From: an uncultured Spirochaetales bacterium
GTDB taxonomy: Bacteria; Spirochaetota; Spirochaetia; Sphaerochaetales; Sphaerochaetaceae
Length of the DNA: 64,000 bases
Direction of reading: 5' to 3'
NCBI GenBank assembly: GCA_944388965.1
Contig: CALXKL010000001.1
Location: 186,001 to 250,000 of the forward strand
Shown here: positions 41,679 through 50,788 of the stretch, piece by piece
How positions within the stretch are numbered: position 1 is the stretch's first letter
How the letters are laid out: the number at the start of each line of letters is the position of its first letter
Made by a program: the position numbers and the translations under genes
Notes under the pieces: generated by a model
The model's database searches: none
Seen by the model: the letters and a program-made list of their open reading frames with translations, nothing else
Told to the model about the DNA's origin: nothing

Positions 41679-41991
41679 AGGTGGTATATATCTGACCTCT
41701 GCATTTTATTGTTCATAGCATATGTAAACCCTGAAACGAAAATCACACTATGAAACGAAAATTGATATGCTCCCCATAGGGGTGGCTAAAATGTCCAAGG
41801 GAATACGGAAGTTGCCGGAATAAGTCTTGAAAACGCCTGATTCCTAGGTTGCTGATGGTCTCCAGATGATAGGCAGATTCTGGCAAGCCGCTTCGCAACT
41901 CTTTGTATATAAAGAAATAAGGAGCGGCTCCTTGGAATACCGCTCCTGGCTTTTCAAGAGAAGGCTTTGTATCACCTTCTGTGTCTTAAGA
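41679..41991. other. AT-rich non-coding relic region
   Basis: No gene is apparent. It holds two copies of TGAAACGAAAAT with a 19-base period (41732-41743, 41751-41762) and a GTGGCTAAAATGTCC segment at 41782, features reminiscent of insertion-sequence ends. The origin is inferred. Confidence 0.45.
41732..41762 (+). repeat. Two direct 12-base repeats, period 19
   Basis: TGAAACGAAAAT occurs at 41732 and again at 41751. Short repeats of this kind are found at ends of some insertion sequences. Confidence 0.7.
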
Positions 41992-42064
41992 TGGGCCCAG
42001 GTGGATTTGAACCACCGACCAACGGGTTATGAGTCCGCGGCTCTGACCGCTGAGCTATAGGCCC
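41992..42064 (-). tRNA. tRNA with anticodon CAT (Met elongator or Ile2)
   Basis: On the minus strand an acceptor GGGCCTA pairs with TGGGCCC, with a D-arm AGCTCAG, an anticodon loop CTCATAA and a TTCAAAT T-loop. Anticodon CAT fits elongator Met or lysidine-modified Ile2; I cannot decide. CCA is not encoded. Confidence 0.92.
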
Positions 42065-42137
42065 GATATGACAGACAGGATTCTAGCCTGAAAGCATCAT
42101 CAGATGCAAGCAGGCCGAATCCCGCTCCTGCCGATGC

Positions 42138-42701
42138 TTACTTGTTGACCCTCTCCAGGTACTCCTTCGTCTCCGTGTTGACGCGGATCTTCTCGCCCTG
42201 CTTGATGAAGATGGGCACTCTGACGCGAAGGCCGGTCTCCGTGGTGACGTACTTGGTGGCACCCTGGACGGTGTCGCCCTTGACGGCCTCTTCGGCCTCG
42301 GCGACGGTGAAGACGATTTTTGCCGGGATGAGGATGTCCAGCAGCTGGTCCTCCCAGAACGTCGCCCTGTAGGTCTCGCCTTCCTTCATGAAGTACTCGT
42401 AGTCGGGGAAGTTGGCCATCGGAACCTCCATCTGGTCGAACGTCTCGACGTTCATGAAGGAGAAGTTGGTTCCATCATTGTAAAGATACTGGATGTCCCT
42501 GTCCTCGACCGTGATGTCCTCGGCGTTGTCCTGGCTCTTCATGGTCTCGGAGAGGACCTGGCCGGTGGAGGGGCTCTTCAGCTTGAGCCTGACGAATGCA
42601 GAACCCTTGCCGGGGTTGACGAACTCCCTCTCGATGCAAATGAAGGGCTGTCCCTTGATGAGGAGGGCGGTACCCTTGTCAATCTGACCTGCTTTGATCA
42701 T
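42138..42701 (-). CDS. efp: Elongation factor P
   Basis: The 187-residue protein has the three EF-P domains; domain I carries the conserved lysine loop FVNPGKGSAFVR near residues 28-39, and the C-terminus has TETGLRVRVPIFIKQGEKIRV. EF-P rescues ribosomes stalled at proline runs. The lysine is expected to be beta-lysylated by EpmA, whose gene lies just upstream. AGAGG precedes the ATG. Confidence 0.96.
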   Translation of the reverse strand: MIKAGQIDKGTALLIKGQPFICIEREFVNPGKGSAFVRLKLKSPSTGQVLSETMKSQDNAEDITVEDRDIQYLYNDGTNFSFMNVETFDQMEVPMANFPDYEYFMKEGETYRATFWEDQLLDILIPAKIVFTVAEAEEAVKGDTVQGATKYVTTETGLRVRVPIFIKQGEKIRVNTETKEYLERVNK

Positions 42702-42753
42702 TGTCTATACCTCTGAAATGTCGTTTTATGTCGAAATGGCCTGGGCCACAAGT

Positions 42754-42782
42754 ATGATATAGAAAGCGTGCACAAAAGTAAA
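42754..42782 (-). promoter_or_regulatory. Putative promoter of efp
   Basis: TTTACT (42777-42782), 17 bases, TATCAT (42754-42759) on the minus strand. Confidence 0.35.
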
Positions 42783-42812
42783 GAATGCCGTTAGTTCTTC
42801 ACTGGCAACGAC

Positions 42813-43790
42813 TTACTCCCTCATCAGACGGTCGAACGGGAACAGCAGCACGTCCCTTATGTCCTTCCTGCCGGTCAGGCACATCAGCAGCCTGTCAAGC
42901 CCGATGGCCACTCCGGAGGATGGCGGCACCTCGATCGTCGGGAACCTGTCTGACACATCCGGTATCGGAAGACCGGTACCGGCCCTCTGGGATACGAGCC
43001 TGGCGTACTCCTTCTCGTAATACGCCTTCGTCACCTCCACATCGGTCTCCTCGCTGTAGCAGTTGGCCACCTCGATTCCTGCGATGTACATCTCCCAGCG
43101 GCTGCGCCAGGGGGTGCCGGGCCTCCTCTGTGCCAGACAGTCTATCTGGTACGGGTAGTCGGTGAGCACCACGATGCGGTCCCTGGGAAGCTCCGGCTCG
43201 ACGTAGGTGATGAATATCCTGTTGAAGATGTCGTCCCATGCCTCGTCCGGCGCCGGACTCTGCCCCAGCTCCTCGGCCCGCCTTGCAAGCCGCCTTCTGT
43301 CCTGGTGCTCCTCCAGGTCGGTGCCGGCCCAGCGTATCATGGCCTCGTTGACGCTCATCACGAGGAAGTCCTCCTTCATGAAGGACGGGCAGTCGTCCAT
43401 GAGGAGCGCATCGATCAGCTGACGGGTGAGGGCGATGGAATCCTTCTCGTCGAAGCCGAGGGTGTAGTACTCCAGCATCGTGAACTCGGGGTTGTGGATG
43501 CATCCCAGCTGTTCGCTGTTGCGGAAGCACTGGCTGATCTGGTAGACGGACGGGCTGCCACAGGCCAGCACCTCCTTCATGAATATCTCGGGCGAGGGGA
43601 TCAGATAGAAGTCCCTGTCGCCGACGAACTCGTTGACGAATCGCGTCTCGAAGTCCTGGATCGTGGGCTCCGGAATCAGCGTCGGGGAGAGCGTGGGGGT
43701 GAATATCTCGAGGTAGCCGCGTCCGTCGAAGAAGTCGCGGATGCGCCTGTACATCATGCCTCTCTGCTTCTGGCTTTCAAGATCGAACAT
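42813..43790 (-). CDS. epmA: Elongation factor P--beta-lysine ligase
   Basis: The 325-residue protein is a class II LysRS-like catalytic domain without the N-terminal anticodon-binding domain, as in EpmA/PoxA. Motif 2 is seen as QISQCFRNSEQLGCIHNPEFTM and motif 3 as SSGVAIGLDRLLM. It attaches beta-lysine to EF-P. ATG 43790 fits the family start; there is no Shine-Dalgarno, and TAATAT ends seven bases upstream. Its partner mutase EpmB is not in the window. Confidence 0.9.
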   Translation of the reverse strand: MFDLESQKQRGMMYRRIRDFFDGRGYLEIFTPTLSPTLIPEPTIQDFETRFVNEFVGDRDFYLIPSPEIFMKEVLACGSPSVYQISQCFRNSEQLGCIHNPEFTMLEYYTLGFDEKDSIALTRQLIDALLMDDCPSFMKEDFLVMSVNEAMIRWAGTDLEEHQDRRRLARRAEELGQSPAPDEAWDDIFNRIFITYVEPELPRDRIVVLTDYPYQIDCLAQRRPGTPWRSRWEMYIAGIEVANCYSEETDVEVTKAYYEKEYARLVSQRAGTGLPIPDVSDRFPTIEVPPSSGVAIGLDRLLMCLTGRKDIRDVLLFPFDRLMRE

Positions 43791-43797
43791 GGGCAAC

Positions 43798-43826
43798 ATA
43801 TTATTGCCAGCCGTCCTTTTTGACTA
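43798..43826 (-). promoter_or_regulatory. Promoter of epmA, seven bases before its start
   Basis: TAGTCA (43821-43826), 17 bases, TAATAT (43798-43803) on the minus strand; the hexamer ends seven bases before ATG 43790. Confidence 0.5.
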
Positions 43827-43832
43827 TATCCT
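43804..43832 (+). promoter_or_regulatory. Promoter of mnmE, overlapping that of epmA
   Basis: TTGCCA (43804-43809), 17 bases, TATCCT (43827-43832), ten bases before ATG 43843. The epmA promoter lies within the same 35 bases on the other strand. Confidence 0.5.
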
Positions 43833-43842
43833 TGTGCAGCAT

Positions 43843-45168
43843 ATGGAGAACTACAGCGTAGACGAACCGATATACGCCCTGGCGACGGCCTATGCGCCAA
43901 GCGCGCTGGCCGTGGTGCGCACCAGCGGCAAGGGCAGCATAGGGATGCTTGCCGGAGCCTTCAGCCCATCCGGCCGTCTTGTCCGGGCGGCTAACGGCAC
44001 GCTCGTGCATGGGCATGTCCTCGACGAGGACGGCACCACGATCGACGAGGTCGTGCTGTCGGTCTATCGCGAAGGCCATGGCTATACAGGGGAGGAGGCC
44101 GTCGAGATCTCCACCCACGGCTCCCTCATGGTCCTCAGGAGACTGTCCGCCAGACTCGTCCAGCTGGGCTTCAGACCGGCTCTCAGGGGCGAGTTCACCT
44201 TCCGCGCCTTCATGCACGGAAGAATGGACCTCACGCAGGCAGAGGCCGTCGAGGAGATCATAGGCTCCAGAAGCGTCAAAAGCCAGGAGAAGGCGATGGA
44301 CCGCCTGGCCGGACAGCTCAGGGAGGCCATGGGTTCCATCCGCACCCGGCTGATGAGCATCCTTGCCTCGCTCGAGGTCCAGCTGGACTACGCCGAGGAC
44401 GAGATCCTGGAGGACTGGGTGTTCCCCGAGGAGGAGGTCGACGACATCATCTCCTCCCTGCGCTCCCTCGTCTCCACATACGATGCCGGACGCATCCACC
44501 GCGACGGTGCGAAGGTCGTGCTGGCCGGGAAGGCCAACGCCGGAAAGAGTTCTCTGTTCAACCTGCTGGTCAAGGAGGACAGGGCAATAGTCTCTCCGGT
44601 GCCGGGAACCACACGCGACTTCATAGAGACCTGGATCGACCTTGGCGGCATTCCCGTCAGACTGTACGACACCGCAGGCCTGCGCTCCAGCGACGACGAG
44701 GTCGAGAGCGAGGGCATCAGACGCAGCGCCTCGCTCATGGCACAGGCCGACCTGGTTGTCTATCTGGTCGACCCGGAGGACGATGTGCCCCTCGACGAGC
44801 TCGATGAGACGAAGACCATCCTGGTCTATTCCAAGAGCGACAGGAGAAGGGTTGAAGGCGCCCTGTCCATATCATCCCTCACAGGTGAGGGCGTTGGCGA
44901 TCTCGTGGCAAGTATAGTCGCCAGACTGTCATCCGGTACCGAGGCACTTCAGGACGATACACCTGTCATAGACAGCCGGCGCCAGCGCGACAGCCTGATC
45001 GCATGCATCGAGGCCCTCGAGAACGCCAGGGCCTCTCGTGGCCAGAGTGTCGACATCATGGCCCTCTTCTTCCAGAGAGCACTCGAGGAGATCGGCCTGA
45101 TCACGGGGGAAGTGACAAACGAGGAGCTTTTGGATACCCTTTTCTCACAATTCTGTCTTGGGAAGTGA
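43843..45168 (+). CDS. mnmE: tRNA modification GTPase MnmE
   Basis: The 441-residue protein has an N-terminal tetrahydrofolate-binding domain, a helical domain, and a GTPase inserted from about residue 220: G1 GKANAGKSS, G2 PGTTRD, G3 DTAG, and a C-terminal FCLGK (the CxGK motif). With MnmG it forms the enzyme that adds carboxymethylaminomethyl groups to wobble uridines. It is followed seven bases later by mnmG. No Shine-Dalgarno precedes the ATG. Confidence 0.95.
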   Translation: MENYSVDEPIYALATAYAPSALAVVRTSGKGSIGMLAGAFSPSGRLVRAANGTLVHGHVLDEDGTTIDEVVLSVYREGHGYTGEEAVEISTHGSLMVLRRLSARLVQLGFRPALRGEFTFRAFMHGRMDLTQAEAVEEIIGSRSVKSQEKAMDRLAGQLREAMGSIRTRLMSILASLEVQLDYAEDEILEDWVFPEEEVDDIISSLRSLVSTYDAGRIHRDGAKVVLAGKANAGKSSLFNLLVKEDRAIVSPVPGTTRDFIETWIDLGGIPVRLYDTAGLRSSDDEVESEGIRRSASLMAQADLVVYLVDPEDDVPLDELDETKTILVYSKSDRRRVEGALSISSLTGEGVGDLVASIVARLSSGTEALQDDTPVIDSRRQRDSLIACIEALENARASRGQSVDIMALFFQRALEEIGLITGEVTNEELLDTLFSQFCLGK

Positions 45169-45174
45169 ATACCG

Positions 45175-46971
45175 TTGAGGGACTACGACATAATCGTCAT
45201 CGGAGGTGGACATGCAGGCATAGAGGCTGCATGCGCCGCGGCGCGTGAGGGCTTCGCCACACTGATGGTGACCCAGTCTCTCGATGCGATAGGGCGTCTG
45301 AGCTGCAATCCCGCAATCGGCGGTCTGGCAAAGGGCAATCTCGTACGCGAGATAGACGCTCTTGGCGGCGTCATGGGCCACCTGATAGACTCGTCCATGA
45401 TCCAGTACAGGATCCTCAACCGCAGGCGCGGACCCGCCGTGCAGGCTCCAAGGGCCCAGGCGGACAAGTTCACCTATTCGAGGAACGCCAAACAGCTTCT
45501 CGAGCATACCGCGAACCTCTCCCTCTTCATGGACACCGTCGTCGACCTCATGGTGGAGGATGGCCGTGTCATCGGGATTGTCACCGAACGCGGCTGGCGC
45601 ATCAGCGCACGTGCCGTGGTGCTTACCACGGGCACGTTCATGGACGGCCGGATCTTCATCGGAGAGTGGGATGCCCCCTGCGGGCGCCTTGGCGAGAGCG
45701 CCGCACTCGGGCTGGGCGACAGCCTCAGGCGCATGGGCTTTCCCGTCGGCCGGCTCAAGACCGGAACCCCGGCGCGTGTACGCCGCTCGTCCCTGGACTT
45801 CGACGAACTCGAGATCCAGAAGGGAGACGATCCCATGTTGCCATTCAGCTTCGACTACGACGACGTGGACCGCCCGCAGATGGACTGCTACGTCACCTGG
45901 ACGAACGAGGAGACCCATTCGATCATCAGGGAGAACATACACCGCTCGCCGCTGTATGGTGGCAAGATCGTCGGCAAGGGACCGCGCTACTGCCCGTCGA
46001 TCGAGGACAAGGTGGTGCGATTCCCCGACAGGGACCGCCATCAGATCTTCGTCGAACCCGAGGGCGTCGAGTGCGAGGAGATGTATCTCAACGGGCTTTC
46101 GTCGTCGCTTCCAGAGGACGTCCAGCACCGCTTCATAAGGACGCTGCCAGGCCTGAGACACTGCGAGATCATGCGCCCGGCCTACGCTGTGGAGTACGAC
46201 TACCTCGATCCGATGGACCTCTTTCCGTCTCTCGAGTCGAAGAGACTGGAGAACCTTTTCATCGCGGGACAGACCAACGGCACCTCCGGCTATGAGGAGG
46301 CGGCGGCGCAGGGCATCGTCGCCGGCATCAACGCCGCGCTGAAGCTGCGGGGTGAGTCCCCCCTTGTCCTCAGACGCAACGAGGCGTACATCGGGGTCCT
46401 GATCGACGATCTGGTCACCAAGGGCACCAAGGAGCCGTACAGGATGTTCACCAGCCGAGCCGAGTACAGGCTCTGCCTGCGCCATGACAACGCCGACCAG
46501 CGACTGGTCCCCCTGGCCTACGAAAAGCACAGCGTCGAGGAGGAGAAGCTCAGGAGACTGGAGGAGAAGGTGTCCAGGATGAGCGACCTGAGGGCGACGT
46601 TGAAGGCATACCGCGAGCGCGGCAAGAACGGACTGGAGCTCCTCAAGGAGCCGGAGGTCACCATGGACGTGCTGGGCGCCGGATGCCCGGCGATCCTGGA
46701 ATACCCTGCGCCTGTCAGGGACGAGGTCGAGCTGGACGTGAAGTACGAAGGCTACCTCAGACGCCAGGAGAGCGAGGCCGAGGCCTTCTCCAGACGGGAG
46801 GCTATGGCGATTCCCGCCGACATGGACTATGATGCCATCAAGGGCCTGAGCAGCGAATCGAGGGAGAAGCTGAAGCTCGTCCGTCCGGCGAGCATAGGTC
46901 AGGCCCAGAGGATATCGGGCCTCAGGGTGAGCGACATCGCCCTGATCATGATGGCCCTCAAGGGTGTGTGA
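45175..46971 (+). CDS. mnmG: tRNA uridine-5-carboxymethylaminomethyl modification enzyme MnmG
   Basis: The 598-residue flavoprotein begins with TTG at 45175 and reads RDYDIIVIGGGHAGIEAACA, the FAD-binding Rossmann motif; further GidA features are SCNPAIGGLAKGNLVREIDALGG and RRRGPAVQAPRAQADK. It works with MnmE, encoded immediately upstream. The TTG start is weakly supported by GGGAAGTGA upstream. It ends next to rsmG. Confidence 0.95.
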   Translation: MRDYDIIVIGGGHAGIEAACAAAREGFATLMVTQSLDAIGRLSCNPAIGGLAKGNLVREIDALGGVMGHLIDSSMIQYRILNRRRGPAVQAPRAQADKFTYSRNAKQLLEHTANLSLFMDTVVDLMVEDGRVIGIVTERGWRISARAVVLTTGTFMDGRIFIGEWDAPCGRLGESAALGLGDSLRRMGFPVGRLKTGTPARVRRSSLDFDELEIQKGDDPMLPFSFDYDDVDRPQMDCYVTWTNEETHSIIRENIHRSPLYGGKIVGKGPRYCPSIEDKVVRFPDRDRHQIFVEPEGVECEEMYLNGLSSSLPEDVQHRFIRTLPGLRHCEIMRPAYAVEYDYLDPMDLFPSLESKRLENLFIAGQTNGTSGYEEAAAQGIVAGINAALKLRGESPLVLRRNEAYIGVLIDDLVTKGTKEPYRMFTSRAEYRLCLRHDNADQRLVPLAYEKHSVEEEKLRRLEEKVSRMSDLRATLKAYRERGKNGLELLKEPEVTMDVLGAGCPAILEYPAPVRDEVELDVKYEGYLRRQESEAEAFSRREAMAIPADMDYDAIKGLSSESREKLKLVRPASIGQAQRISGLRVSDIALIMMALKGV

Positions 46972-46972
46972 A

Positions 46973-47608
46973 GTGGATCATCTGGAGAAGGGACTGGACA
47001 TGCTTGGTCTGGAATGTGCGCCTTCGGCCGTCGAAAGGCTGAGGACGTACGTCGACGAGATCATGCTCTTCAATCCCGCATATGGACTGGTGTCCGTCTG
47101 TGGCATCGATGAGCTGGTGACGAGGCATATACTGGACTGTGCAGGCGGTGTCCCCGTGATCGCCGACTGCATCGGCTCCGACGCCCGCGTGGCGGACCTT
47201 GGAAGCGGTGCAGGGCTGCCTGGCATCGTCCTCGCGATTCTCATGCCCGATGTGCACTTCGTGCTGATAGAGAGGATGAAGAGGCGCGTGGACTTCCTGA
47301 ACAACGTCGTCGCGCGCTGTCGTCTTTCCAATGTCGAGATCGTCCCCCGCGACGTCTCGCATGTCGATGACGCGTTCGGATGCATCACGATGAGGGCCTT
47401 CCACCCGGTCGGCGACATCATACGAGATGTGTCCCGCCTTCTGGCGCCTGCAGGCAGGGTGTGTGCCTACAAGGCCCAGAAGTCATATGTCGAGAAGGAG
47501 ATGGAGGGCATAGACGGCTGGTCTGCCGATCTCGTGCCGCTCTCGATCCCCTTCCTCGGGGAGGAACGGGCCATGCTCGTCCTGTGCCGTGAAGGAGATA
47601 GGATTTGA
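46973..47608 (+). CDS. rsmG: 16S rRNA (guanine-527 N7)-methyltransferase
   Basis: The 211-residue SAM enzyme has motif I VADLGSGAGLPGIVLAI near residue 75 and the RsmG/GidB-like MLFNPAYGLVSV segment near the start. It methylates G527 of 16S rRNA. I prefer GTG 46973, eight bases after AAGGG; a GTG at 46964 in the same frame is an alternative. The mnmE-mnmG-rsmG order is a common chromosomal cluster. Confidence 0.93.
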   Translation: MDHLEKGLDMLGLECAPSAVERLRTYVDEIMLFNPAYGLVSVCGIDELVTRHILDCAGGVPVIADCIGSDARVADLGSGAGLPGIVLAILMPDVHFVLIERMKRRVDFLNNVVARCRLSNVEIVPRDVSHVDDAFGCITMRAFHPVGDIIRDVSRLLAPAGRVCAYKAQKSYVEKEMEGIDGWSADLVPLSIPFLGEERAMLVLCREGDRI

Positions 47609-50600
47609 AGAAGGAATCGAAGAAGAAGGTGGAGAGGGCCGGAAAGGGAGGCATCCTGTCGCTCCTGCTGGGCATCGTCCTCATGCTGGCTGCCGTTGCG
47701 CTCACTGCGATGCATTTCTCCACATACCCGCAGCTCGAACCGGTGAAGGCCCTCGTCGTGAAGTATGCGGCAATCGCGGGGGAGACGATCTCTCCCGCCG
47801 TTCTCGCGGCCGTACTCTCGCTTGTGGTGTTCACCTCTCGCAGAAGACGTCCGTTCAACTACATCTTCCTGCCGATGGCGGTGGTATTCTACTACACCGT
47901 GCTGTGCATCGTGCATCTTGCCTTGGGCGATCCGGAACCGGCCTTCCTGATGAGCCGCGTCTCGAGCACCAGGATGTCCCTGGTGGTCGTCCTGGCCGTC
48001 CTCGAGGTCCTGGTGTCCATCATCCTTGCCATCATAAACTCGTCTCTCAACGGACTGTACAGGAGACACATGGCGAAGAAGGATGCCATGCGTGAGCAGA
48101 ATGCGGCCATCAAGATGGAGAGCGAGGACCGGAAAGGGCCATCCCGACGCGAGCTCAGACGCCAGGCGAAGAAGGCCAGGAAGGAGAGGAAGACCCTGCG
48201 CAGATCCTCCAGTGCCACCGGACAGGCTCCGGCGGACGAGGCCGTCCATGAGGCGGAGGACGATGTGCAGGCCGACTCGGCCATGCCGGGCGGCCATGAT
48301 CCCGTCGATCCGTCTTCGCCGTTCTCCTTCCCACAGACGATGCACGTGCCCGAGTTCGACACCATCCCCCGTGGAGAGGACCATGTCGTGGCGTCTGCGG
48401 CACAGGAGATGCCGGCGAAGGAGCCCGACCACATCTTCGGTGCCCATGAGGGCAATGTCGTCAGCATGTCCGCCCTGGAGAACAGTGCCCGCAACGTCGA
48501 GCGCATGCTTGCCATGGAGGAGGCGAAGAGGAAGCCCGAGACGAGCCGCTCGATGTTCCGCAAGGGCGGCATGCTCGAGAGCGCGATAGAGTCCACGAGC
48601 CGCCCCGTGCAGGGACCGTCGGGCCCCAATCCCAATCCGATCATAGGCTACAGCGACAGGCGCAAGGAGAGCGTGAGGAACACCGCCTCCTTCGCCCCGT
48701 CCAATCTGTCGCCGGACCATCCCCGCTACAAGCTCTTCGAGTCGCTCAGGCGCAGGAACGATGCCGAGAGCGCCGCGCCACAGGAGGCGGACGTCACGCA
48801 CTTCCCCTCCAGGACGTTCAGCCCGTCTCCGGCCCACGCCGAGGAGGAGAGGGGCGGTGTGAGCATAAACCTGAAATCGCGTCCGGTCGAGGCCGCGACG
48901 GCAGCCCAGGAGGCCATGAGTGCACCCTCTGAACCGGAGATCGCAGAGCCGGCACCGGAGCCGAGGAAGGAGAGCCCCAGGGTGCAGCATCATGTGAAGA
49001 AGGCGGAGCCGGAGGTCCCCCAGTCGTTCATAGGCGAAGAGGAGGACATCCTCGACGATGAGGACGACAAGCCGCTCGAAGCTCCCGCCCCGGAGCCTGC
49101 CCCCGTCCGTCCCGCCGCATCCCGCGTGGGAAGCGTGGTCAAGCCTGCACACCATGAGAGCGCCGATGCCAAGGCCGAAGAGGTGGAGGACAACAGCAGC
49201 CAGATCGAGTTCAAGGTCGGCATAAGCGGCCTGGAGAGCAACAACGAGGGGGAGAAGGCCATCATCAGAAGACAGAGGCGCAGCTACAATCCGCCTTCGC
49301 CGAACCTGTTGCAGGACTTCCCGCAGACGAGTTACGAGGTCGGCGAGGCCGAGATGCGCACCGGCCAGCTGATCGCCACCGTCATGCACGACTTCAGGGT
49401 CGAGGTTGAGCTGGCCGACATCGTCAAGGGACCTACCGTCACGCTTTACGAATACACGCTGGCCCCCGGTGTCCTGGTCTCCAAGGTCATGAACCTCGAG
49501 AAGAACATCGCCATGAGGATCGGCGGGCAGATGATACGTATCCTGGCCCCTGTGCCGGGCAAGAGCGCCGTGGGCATCGAGGTGCCGAACGCCAAGCGCG
49601 TCACGGTCGGCTTCAAGGAGCTTCTGGGCCCGCTGAAGAAGAGCAATCTCAGCGTCCCGATGATCCTTGGACGCGACATACAGGGGGATGCCAAGCTGCT
49701 TGACGTCGCCAAGTGCCCCCACCTGCTGATCGCCGGTACCACCGGAAGCGGAAAGAGCGTGTGCATCAACGGCCTTGTCGCCTCGATCCTGTATACGAAG
49801 AGTCCCAAGGACGTCAGGCTCATCATGGTCGACCCGAAGGTCGTCGAGCTCAACGTCTACAACGGCATCCCACATCTGCTCACCCCTGTCATCACGGAAC
49901 CCAAGAGGGTGCTCAAGATGCTCAACTGGCTCGTCGAGGAGATGGAGAGGCGCTTCAGGGTCTTCGGACAGTGCGGAGTCAGGAACATCGAGGGCTTCAA
50001 CAGCCGCATCAGGGAGTTCGGCTATGCGACGGAAAAGATGCCCTACATCGTCCTGATCATGGACGAGTTCGCCGACCTGATGACAGTCATCGGCAAGGAC
50101 ATCGAGGACTACATCAGACGTCTGATGGCCAAGGCCCGTGCCGCGGGTATCCATGTGGTCATGGCCACCCAGCGCCCGAGCGCCGAGGTCGTCACCGGCA
50201 CGATAAAGAACAACATCCCGACGCGCATCGCCTTCGCCGCATCCTCGGTCGTCAACAGCCGCATCATCCTGGACGAGGGCGGAGCCGAGAACCTGCTTGG
50301 CAAGGGCGATATGCTGCTGTCCACGCAGTCGACCAGCGGCCTGACCAGAATCCAGGGCGCCTTCCTCTCGGACGAGGAGGTGGACAAGATCGTCTCCTTC
50401 GTCAAGACGCAGGGCGAGCCGGACTATCTGGACGAGGCCATCTTCGAGGACGAGCCGGAACCGGAGAGCTGCGACTTTGCCGAGGACGACGAGGGAGGGG
50501 ATGCAGACCTCTACGAGAAGGCCAAGCAGATCTGCTTCGAGCGCAAGGGCGCCTCGGCATCCTACCTGCAGCGTCGTCTGTCGATAGGCTACAACAGGGC

Positions 50601-50688
50601 GGCGCGCCTGGTTGAGCAGATGGAGGAGGAGGGCATAGTCGGACCTGCCAACGGCTCGAAGCCCAGGGAGATACTGCGCTACGAATGA
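47605..50688 (+). CDS. ftsK: DNA translocase FtsK/SpoIIIE
   Basis: The 1027-residue protein has four N-terminal membrane helices (residues 15-150), a long acidic, Pro-rich linker (about 150-530), the motor domain with Walker A GTTGSGKS near residue 713 and Walker B VLIMDEFADL near residue 815, and a C-terminal gamma winged helix (SASYLQRRLSIGYNRAARLVEQME) that reads KOPS-like sites. It moves chromosome ends at the septum. The TTG start overlaps the rsmG stop by three to four bases and has AAGGAG seven bases upstream. Confidence 0.94.
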   Translation: MKKESKKKVERAGKGGILSLLLGIVLMLAAVALTAMHFSTYPQLEPVKALVVKYAAIAGETISPAVLAAVLSLVVFTSRRRRPFNYIFLPMAVVFYYTVLCIVHLALGDPEPAFLMSRVSSTRMSLVVVLAVLEVLVSIILAIINSSLNGLYRRHMAKKDAMREQNAAIKMESEDRKGPSRRELRRQAKKARKERKTLRRSSSATGQAPADEAVHEAEDDVQADSAMPGGHDPVDPSSPFSFPQTMHVPEFDTIPRGEDHVVASAAQEMPAKEPDHIFGAHEGNVVSMSALENSARNVERMLAMEEAKRKPETSRSMFRKGGMLESAIESTSRPVQGPSGPNPNPIIGYSDRRKESVRNTASFAPSNLSPDHPRYKLFESLRRRNDAESAAPQEADVTHFPSRTFSPSPAHAEEERGGVSINLKSRPVEAATAAQEAMSAPSEPEIAEPAPEPRKESPRVQHHVKKAEPEVPQSFIGEEEDILDDEDDKPLEAPAPEPAPVRPAASRVGSVVKPAHHESADAKAEEVEDNSSQIEFKVGISGLESNNEGEKAIIRRQRRSYNPPSPNLLQDFPQTSYEVGEAEMRTGQLIATVMHDFRVEVELADIVKGPTVTLYEYTLAPGVLVSKVMNLEKNIAMRIGGQMIRILAPVPGKSAVGIEVPNAKRVTVGFKELLGPLKKSNLSVPMILGRDIQGDAKLLDVAKCPHLLIAGTTGSGKSVCINGLVASILYTKSPKDVRLIMVDPKVVELNVYNGIPHLLTPVITEPKRVLKMLNWLVEEMERRFRVFGQCGVRNIEGFNSRIREFGYATEKMPYIVLIMDEFADLMTVIGKDIEDYIRRLMAKARAAGIHVVMATQRPSAEVVTGTIKNNIPTRIAFAASSVVNSRIILDEGGAENLLGKGDMLLSTQSTSGLTRIQGAFLSDEEVDKIVSFVKTQGEPDYLDEAIFEDEPEPESCDFAEDDEGGDADLYEKAKQICFERKGASASYLQRRLSIGYNRAARLVEQMEEEGIVGPANGSKPREILRYE

Positions 50689-50695
50689 GAGTCAT

Positions 50696-50732
50696 GGGGT
50701 CGGACGCATGAGCCGGCCCCCTCTTCTTCTCC
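50696..50732 (+). terminator. Terminator after ftsK
   Basis: GGGGTCGG and CCGGCCCC form an eight-pair stem (one G-T pair) with a nine-base loop, followed by CTCTTCTTCTCC. Confidence 0.65.
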
Positions 50733-50750
50733 TGACGGTGCATGCACATG

Positions 50751-50779
50751 TTGTTGTGAAACATCAAAAACGATAATAT
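50751..50779 (+). promoter_or_regulatory. Promoter of the aminotransferase gene, nine bases before its start
   Basis: TTGTTG (50751-50756), 17 bases, TAATAT (50774-50779). ATG 50789 follows after nine bases without a Shine-Dalgarno. Confidence 0.5.
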
Positions 50780-50788
50780 GTGCCTGTC

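Noticed and set aside
41866-42060. Open frame across the tRNA(CAT) gene
   Set aside because: It translates the antisense of a tRNA (the WAQVDLNHRPTGYES peptide), a well-known annotation artefact.
47467-50154. Long open frame (895 codons) on the strand opposite ftsK
   Set aside because: It lies fully antisense to ftsK, has no recognisable domain and a composition expected from GC-rich third positions of the real gene.
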